A DNA stretch of 64,000 bases from Imperialibacter sp963977595 (GTDB lineage: Bacteria; Bacteroidota; Bacteroidia; Cytophagales; Cyclobacteriaceae). Position numbers and translations under genes: made by a program. Shown here one piece after another: positions 59,054 to 64,000 of the stretch; within the stretch, counting starts at the first letter, position 1; every line of letters begins with the position of its first letter. Under the pieces are notes generated by a model. The model had not been told where the DNA came from and searched no databases. It saw only the letters and a list, made by a program, of their open reading frames with translations. The DNA lies in assembly GCF_048007035.1 (NCBI RefSeq), contig NZ_CP180355.1:3162001-3226000 (forward strand), written 5' to 3'.

Positions 59054-60364
59054 TTAATTCTTCATCATAAACCATTTGGCTAGCACTTTGTAGTTCACTT
59101 TGGTGCCGTGCATGAGAATGCCCACCCTGTAAATTCGGGCAGCAAGCCACACGGTAAACATGAAACCACCGGCCAGGAGCGTAACAGAAAGCAGGAGCTG
59201 CCAAATGGGTACGCCGAAGGGTATCCGCATCATCATGACGACCGGAGAAGTCAGCGGAATCATGGACATCCAGAAAGCCAAAGACCCATCCGGCTCATTC
59301 AAAACTGCTCCCAAAGAAACGATCGAAAGTATGAGTGGCAGCGTAACCGGGAGCATAAACTGCTGAGAGTCAACCTCTGAATCGACTGCTGAACCTACTG
59401 CGGCAAATAGTGAGCCGTAAAGAAGGTATCCACCAAGGAAATAAATAAGAAAAAAGAAGAGCACCTGCGGGATGTTGATTGACCCTATGGCAGTCATGAT
59501 CTTAGCGAACTCGTTTTGATCGGCCGCCGCTGCCTGCACTTCTGCCATTCCGGGCTGGGCATTTACCATTCCATTTGCAGCCTGTGGCTCGAAACCAAAC
59601 ACACTGCTGAGAACTGTGGTAATAGTAAAAGTAAGAAGCGTCCACAGCAGAAATTGCGTGAGACCAACGGCTCCAACTCCGATTATTTTGCCCATCATCA
59701 ATTGGAAGGGCTTCACAGAACTAATAATTACCTCAATGATTCTGCTGGTTTTTTCCTCGATAATGCCACGCATGATTTGGGCGCCAAAAAAGAAAATGAA
59801 AAAGTAAATCAGCAGCGATGAAATGTAACCAATACCGGTAGCGGCTATGGAGCTACTTTCTTGCTCGCCCTGGTCAGTGATGCTGATGGTGGCAATGTCG
59901 ACGTTCGCCTTCAGGTTATCCAGCACTTGTTTATCGAGGCCTGACTTTTCCAGCTTAATATTTTCAATTTTTTGCCTGATGCCCCATTCCAAATCGCCAA
60001 TGACACTTAGACTGGGTTTCGACGTGGAATAGAACTGAATGCCTTGCGGGTTGTCGATGTCAATATTGGGAATGTACAGGAATCCATAATACCCGCTGCC
60101 TTCAAGCGATTGCTTAAGGGCGTCAGGGTCTTCATTCACAAAAGAGTATTTGATCTCGTCGGTGTCGGTCAACACAGTTTTGAATAAGCCGGATTCGTCA
60201 ACAACCTCAATGATCTTTTCGTCACCGTCTCGGGTGGCAAGCCAGGTTGGCACTATAATAAGCAGTGCAAAAAGCAACGGGCCCACTATGGTCATAACCA
60301 GAAACGACTTCTTGCGCACCCTGGTGATGTATTCTCTTGCTATAATGAGTGATATCTTATTCAT
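59054..60364 (-). CDS. ABC-2 type transporter permease (NatB-like)
   Basis: A 436-residue membrane permease of the ABC-2 exporter family. It has an N-terminal helix (residues about 20-40), a large extracytoplasmic domain of about 150 residues, and five further helices (IGYISSLLIYFFIFFFGAQI, VGLTQFLLWTLLTFTIT, IPQVLFFFLIYFLGGYLLYGSLFAA, LPLILSIVSLGAV and a C-terminal one). This is the NatB/CcmB-like layout used for sodium or drug export. Its start overlaps the end of the ATPase gene by eight bases, so the two form one operon. Confidence 0.88.
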   Translation of the reverse strand: MNKISLIIAREYITRVRKKSFLVMTIVGPLLFALLIIVPTWLATRDGDEKIIEVVDESGLFKTVLTDTDEIKYSFVNEDPDALKQSLEGSGYYGFLYIPNIDIDNPQGIQFYSTSKPSLSVIGDLEWGIRQKIENIKLEKSGLDKQVLDNLKANVDIATISITDQGEQESSSIAATGIGYISSLLIYFFIFFFGAQIMRGIIEEKTSRIIEVIISSVKPFQLMMGKIIGVGAVGLTQFLLWTLLTFTITTVLSSVFGFEPQAANGMVNAQPGMAEVQAAAADQNEFAKIMTAIGSINIPQVLFFFLIYFLGGYLLYGSLFAAVGSAVDSEVDSQQFMLPVTLPLILSIVSLGAVLNEPDGSLAFWMSMIPLTSPVVMMMRIPFGVPIWQLLLSVTLLAGGFMFTVWLAARIYRVGILMHGTKVNYKVLAKWFMMKN

Positions 60365-61268
60365 GGCCGCCCTCCTGTACTTTTTGGATAAAAATTTCGT
60401 TCATGCTGGGTATTTTTTCAACAAACTCATGCACTTCCACCTGGCTGATGAGCGCCTTGAGCAAATCGTTAGGCCCGAGAGCCGATTTGATCTGAATGGT
60501 CGAGTGAATGGCCCCTTCTACTTCCTCAGTACTTAAAGTGTCAAAGTCTGCGGGCAGTCCATTCACTTTGCCATGGTGGAGCACATTGAACGTGTTGGAC
60601 TTGTAGGTTTCCTTGATGTCTTTCTTTGGCCCCTCGAGTATTTTCTTCGACTTGTTGATGAGCGCAATATGGTCACAAAGCTCTTCCACCGACTCCATGC
60701 GGTGGGTGGAAAAAATAATGGTGATGCCCTTTTTCTTCATTTCAAGGATTTCATCTCTGATCAGGTTGGCGTTCACAGGGTCGAAGCCCGAGAAAGGTTC
60801 ATCGAGAATTATTAAAGATGGCTCATGCAACACGGTGGCAATAAACTGCACTTTTTGCGCCATGCCCTTGGAAAGGTCTTCCACGTTTTTGCCCCACCAG
60901 CTAATGATGTCGAATTTCTCCATCCAGGCCTTTATCTTTTTGGAGGCCTCGGCTTTGCTCATTCCTTTGAGCTGTGCCAGGTAAAGCAGTTGCTCACCCA
61001 CTTTCATTTTTTTGTAGAGACCCCGCTCTTCTGGCAGGTAGCCAATGCGGTGCACATCTTCCAGCTCCAGCGGCCGGCCATGAAACATGACCTTGCCCTG
61101 GTCGGCCATAAGGATTTGCGTAATGATGCGAATAAGCGTGGTTTTGCCGGCACCGTTTGGGCCAAGCAGTCCGAAGATGGTATTTTCGGGAATGGTGATG
61201 CTTACATCATCCAGCGCTTTGAAATCGCCAAAGCTCTTGTGGATGTGTTCTGTAACGAGAATGTTCAA
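60357..61268 (-). CDS. ABC transporter ATP-binding protein (NatA-like)
   Basis: A 303-residue ATPase partner of the ABC-2 permease. The nucleotide-binding domain has LLGPNGAGKTTL (P loop, residues about 35-46), the Q loop GYLPEERGLYKKM, the signature LSKGMAQKVQ, Walker B LIILDEPFSG and the H loop STHRMESV. A C-terminal domain of about 80 residues (NVLHHGKVNG, IHSTIQIKSALG, VHEFVEKIPSMNEIF) is typical of NatA-type exporters. Overlaps the permease gene by eight bases. Confidence 0.94.
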   Translation of the reverse strand: MNILVTEHIHKSFGDFKALDDVSITIPENTIFGLLGPNGAGKTTLIRIITQILMADQGKVMFHGRPLELEDVHRIGYLPEERGLYKKMKVGEQLLYLAQLKGMSKAEASKKIKAWMEKFDIISWWGKNVEDLSKGMAQKVQFIATVLHEPSLIILDEPFSGFDPVNANLIRDEILEMKKKGITIIFSTHRMESVEELCDHIALINKSKKILEGPKKDIKETYKSNTFNVLHHGKVNGLPADFDTLSTEEVEGAIHSTIQIKSALGPNDLLKALISQVEVHEFVEKIPSMNEIFIQKVQEGGHE

Positions 61269-61550
61269 GGCTTATAGTTGTTTGGGTTGACTGATTGAAA
61301 TAGCATTTAAATATTAGTGATGAAGCTACTGGGTTTATTACAGAAAGTGAAAAGGAAATTAGCACTGAGATAGAAAGTTTACCAAATGGTAATCGGCGAA
61401 TCTGGCCGCTTCTTGCTCCAATTTCGCATCTATCCAGGCAAAGCTTGATTTTTCTTTGCTCTGTTATCGCCTTTAAGCAAATAACTGGTGTTCAATCTGA
61501 AAGTATTTTTTAGATTTAGTTCTTATCCTAAACACCTAACATTAAACTGC

Positions 61551-64000
61551 ATGAAGTTCACCATTTCCCAGAGAATACTAGCAGGATTGTCTGTTGCTCT
61601 TTTTGTAAGTCTTTCCTCTGCCTGCGAGGAAAAGAAAGAAGCCGAAACAAAGCCTGTTCATCCAAAGGTTGCCAAGCTGAAGCTGCTGCCCGGTTTTGAG
61701 GCCGAGCATTTGTACAGCCCTTCCGAAAACGAAAACGGCTCATGGGTAGCTATGACGTTCGACGACAAGGGCCGCATGATCACCTCCGACCAGTATGGCT
61801 GGCTCTACAGACTGGAAGTCCCTGCCAAAGAGTCGGGGGACTCGCTCAGGATAGAGCGGCTGAAGGTAGGCGATCTTAAGCCAGCGCTAAATGACACATC
61901 TGCTTTCAAAATAGGCATGGGCTACGCCCAGGGGCTGCTCTATGCTTTCAATAGTTTGTATGTGATGGTCAACCACTGGGGCAATGAGGAGTTTGAAAAA
62001 ACAAGCGGCCTCTACAGGCTACAGGATTTGGATGGTGACGATCAGTTTGAATCGATCACATTAATTAAGTCTTTGCATGGAGCAGGCGAGCATGGCCCTC
62101 ACAGTGTGGTACTTGCACCCGATGGAAAATCTATTTATGTAGTTGCTGGTAACCATACCGACGTGCCGGAAATGGATGCTTACCGACACCCAAAAGTGTG
62201 GCAGGAGGATAACCTGTTTCCACTGATCAAGGACCCAAGAGGTCATGCTAACGACCGGATGGCGCCAGGCGGCTGGATCGCCAAAATAAACCCCGAAGGA
62301 ACCACTTGGGAGCTGGTCAGTGCTGGCTATCGGAATCCGTATGACATTGCTTTCAATGAGCAGGGCGAGCTTTTCACCTACGATTCGGACATGGAATGGG
62401 ATTTTGGCATGCCCTGGTACCGTCCCACCCGCATTTGCCATGTGACCAGCGGCAGTGAATATGGCTGGCGTACGGGCAACAGCAAGTGGTCGCCTTACTA
62501 TCCGGACAATTTGTCGCCTGTGATCAATATTGGCCAGGGTTCACCCACTAACCTCATCCACGGAAAAAATGCTAAGTTTCCGGCTAAGTACCAGAAAGCA
62601 CTGTTTGCTTCCGATTGGAGCTTCGGTATTATCTACGCTATTTTTCTGAGCCCTGATGGGGCATCTTATAGCGCCGAACCACAGGAATTTCTGTCCGGTG
62701 TTCCGCTACCGCTCACAGACGGTATTTTCGGGCCTGACGGCTCATTGTATTTTCTCACAGGAGGTCGTCGGTTGGAGTCGGATCTTTACAGGGTAACCTA
62801 CTCAGGCGACGAGTCGGTAGCAGCTCCTGCCGTTGCAGCAGCCACCGAACCCGCCACTATACGAAAGCAGCTGGAAGCTTACCATGGAGCGCCTCAGGCC
62901 GGGGCGGTTGACTTTGCCTGGCCTTATCTTAGCCATGCAGATCGATTTGTTCGCTATGCAGCAAGAATGGCTGTAGAGCACCAGCTTGTTAGCGAATGGC
63001 AGGCCAAAGCGCTGGCGGAAAAGCAGCCTGTAGCACTTACACAGTCGATGATTGCCCTTTCCAGACATGGCAATAAAAACCAGAAAGATGCAGCATTGAA
63101 AGCGCTGGCATCGGTAGATTATAAGGCGCTCAGTGAAATGCAGCAAATTGATCTTTTGCGAGCCATGGAACTGGTGATGCTAAGAATGGGTGCACCAACA
63201 GGCGGAGTGAAAACGCAAGTCGTGGCCTATTTGAATGAGGCCTACCCAGCCAACTCCAATAAGCTGAACCGTGGACTTAGCAAGCTTTTGGTGTACCTCG
63301 ATGACCCAAAAGGAACCGAGAAAACACTCGCTTTGCTTGAAAATGCCAAGGATGACCCGATAGAAAAAACAGCCAGCGCATCGTCCGACCTTATTTTGAG
63401 AAACCCACAATATGGTATGGACATCGCCGGCATGCTGTCCAAAGTGCCACCGGCGCAGCAAACCTACCTGGCTACGGTGTTGAGCGAAGCGAAAACCGGC
63501 TGGACGCCGGACATGCATGAAAAGTATTTCGCCTGGTTCAATAAGGCCTTTGATTACAAGGGAGGCGTGAGCTACGTTGGGTTTGTGAACAAAGCCAGGC
63601 AGGCCGCTCTGACCCATGTGCCCAAGGACAAACTGGCCTATTACGACAAGCTGTCTGGTGGTGAGCTGCTGACCAATTCCGGAAACGACCTGGCTAACAA
63701 TGCCCCGGCACCCAAAGGGCCAGGAAGGCAGTGGAAGGTAGAAGAGGCGCTGACGCTGGTTGAAGGAGACTCAAGCGTCAGAAACTTTCAGCAAGGCAAA
63801 GATATGTTTGCAGCCACCCGCTGTGTGTCCTGCCATGCCATGCAGGGCGAAGGAGGAGGCATTGGGCCTGATCTGACCCAGCTGGGCACGAGATTTTCAA
63901 AGAAAGACATGCTGGAGGCGATCATCGACCCTAACAAGGTAGTGTCTGATCAGTATGCATCTACTGTGTTTACCATGAAAGATGGCAGCTCCATTGTAGG
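61551..64000 (+). CDS. PVC-type heme-binding dehydrogenase-like lipoprotein (partial, runs off the right edge)
   Basis: At least 816 residues, not closed by a stop in this window. The start gives a lipoprotein signal with lipidation at Cys25 (LSSAC). Residues about 40-420 form a propeller like PQQ-type sugar dehydrogenases (GMGYAQGLLYAFNSLYVM, GEHGPHSVVLAPDG, GYRNPYDIAFNEQGELF, DSDMEWDFGMPWYRPTRICHV, GSEYGWRTG). Helical HEAT-like repeats follow. A c-type cytochrome motif CVSCH (codons 63822-63836) begins the heme domain, with GGGIGPDLTQLG after it. Such proteins occur in Planctomycetes and Bacteroidota; electron transfer from sugar oxidation is inferred. Confidence 0.85.
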   Translation, partial: MKFTISQRILAGLSVALFVSLSSACEEKKEAETKPVHPKVAKLKLLPGFEAEHLYSPSENENGSWVAMTFDDKGRMITSDQYGWLYRLEVPAKESGDSLRIERLKVGDLKPALNDTSAFKIGMGYAQGLLYAFNSLYVMVNHWGNEEFEKTSGLYRLQDLDGDDQFESITLIKSLHGAGEHGPHSVVLAPDGKSIYVVAGNHTDVPEMDAYRHPKVWQEDNLFPLIKDPRGHANDRMAPGGWIAKINPEGTTWELVSAGYRNPYDIAFNEQGELFTYDSDMEWDFGMPWYRPTRICHVTSGSEYGWRTGNSKWSPYYPDNLSPVINIGQGSPTNLIHGKNAKFPAKYQKALFASDWSFGIIYAIFLSPDGASYSAEPQEFLSGVPLPLTDGIFGPDGSLYFLTGGRRLESDLYRVTYSGDESVAAPAVAAATEPATIRKQLEAYHGAPQAGAVDFAWPYLSHADRFVRYAARMAVEHQLVSEWQAKALAEKQPVALTQSMIALSRHGNKNQKDAALKALASVDYKALSEMQQIDLLRAMELVMLRMGAPTGGVKTQVVAYLNEAYPANSNKLNRGLSKLLVYLDDPKGTEKTLALLENAKDDPIEKTASASSDLILRNPQYGMDIAGMLSKVPPAQQTYLATVLSEAKTGWTPDMHEKYFAWFNKAFDYKGGVSYVGFVNKARQAALTHVPKDKLAYYDKLSGGELLTNSGNDLANNAPAPKGPGRQWKVEEALTLVEGDSSVRNFQQGKDMFAATRCVSCHAMQGEGGGIGPDLTQLGTRFSKKDMLEAIIDPNKVVSDQYASTVFTMKDGSSIV

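Noticed and set aside
61558..63617. Several open frames of 60-145 codons on the minus strand at the right end
   Set aside because: They lie inside the long plus-strand heme-lipoprotein gene, which has clear family motifs and a continuous frame from 61551.

Overview
The window looks like core chromosome of a Bacteroidota bacterium, most likely order Cytophagales. The evidence is gene content (DUF4834, SPOR lipoprotein beside secA, S16 with a long acidic tail, DUF1080, an arginase-fold clade without its canonical metal ligands, an isolated atpD-atpC pair), the near absence of Shine-Dalgarno sequences, and promoters of the TTG-N18..20-TAnnTTTG type. No mobile element, integrase, transposase or CRISPR array was seen. 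This is an expert reading without database searches.

Layout. 0-4 kb: a phosphate-type cluster with a Na/Pi cotransporter (-), an O/P-type porin (+) and a divergent PiT-like permease (+). The last two are preceded by direct hexamer repeats resembling Pho boxes. 4-13.6 kb (all -): M20 peptidase, SPOR lipoprotein, secA, dapF, then rplS, a lacI-type regulator, trmD, rimM and rpsP. rimM is split by a one-base frameshift in an A/T run. 13.8-19.6 kb (+): sucA-sucB-lpd, with a 20-bp palindrome upstream. 19.7-28.4 kb (+): carB without its allosteric domain, DUF4834, an unrecognised cell-envelope protein, accD without a zinc ribbon, a solitary nqrF and the arginase-like protein. 28.4-31.8 kb: small hypothetical proteins, PspC, an SMP-30 lipoprotein, a membrane protein and upp. 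31.9-36.9 kb (+): M42 peptidase, hpt, adk, obgE, grpE, dnaJ.

37-45.6 kb (+) is a signalling region: an adhesin-like secreted protein, a TPR-histidine kinase split by a frameshift in a G run, a multi-PAS kinase, a NarX-like kinase overlapping a LuxR-type response regulator, then a tandem 23-bp repeat and a tiny secreted protein with a GPAYKN repeat. 45.7-48.8 kb (-): padR and a large FtsX/MacB-type permease, with a palindrome beside the padR start. 49-52 kb: inorganic pyrophosphatase, dps with a Fur-like dyad, a DegQ/HtrA protease and tRNA-Asn. 52.2-55.5 kb (-): secreted DUF1080, an IPT/TIG lipoprotein with an HExxH motif and a GH130-like lipoprotein. 55.6-61.3 kb (-): atpC/atpD, an orphan histidine kinase and a NatAB-like ABC exporter. 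61.55 kb to the right edge (+): a large heme-binding lipoprotein, cut off by the window.

The best candidates for something undescribed are the phosphate-type cluster with its PiT-like protein and repeats, the kinase/regulator/tandem-repeat/GPAYKN cluster, the padR palindrome with its ATPase-less permease, and the HExxH TIG lipoprotein. The two single-base homopolymer frameshifts (rimM and the TPR kinase) may be sequencing errors and should be checked first.
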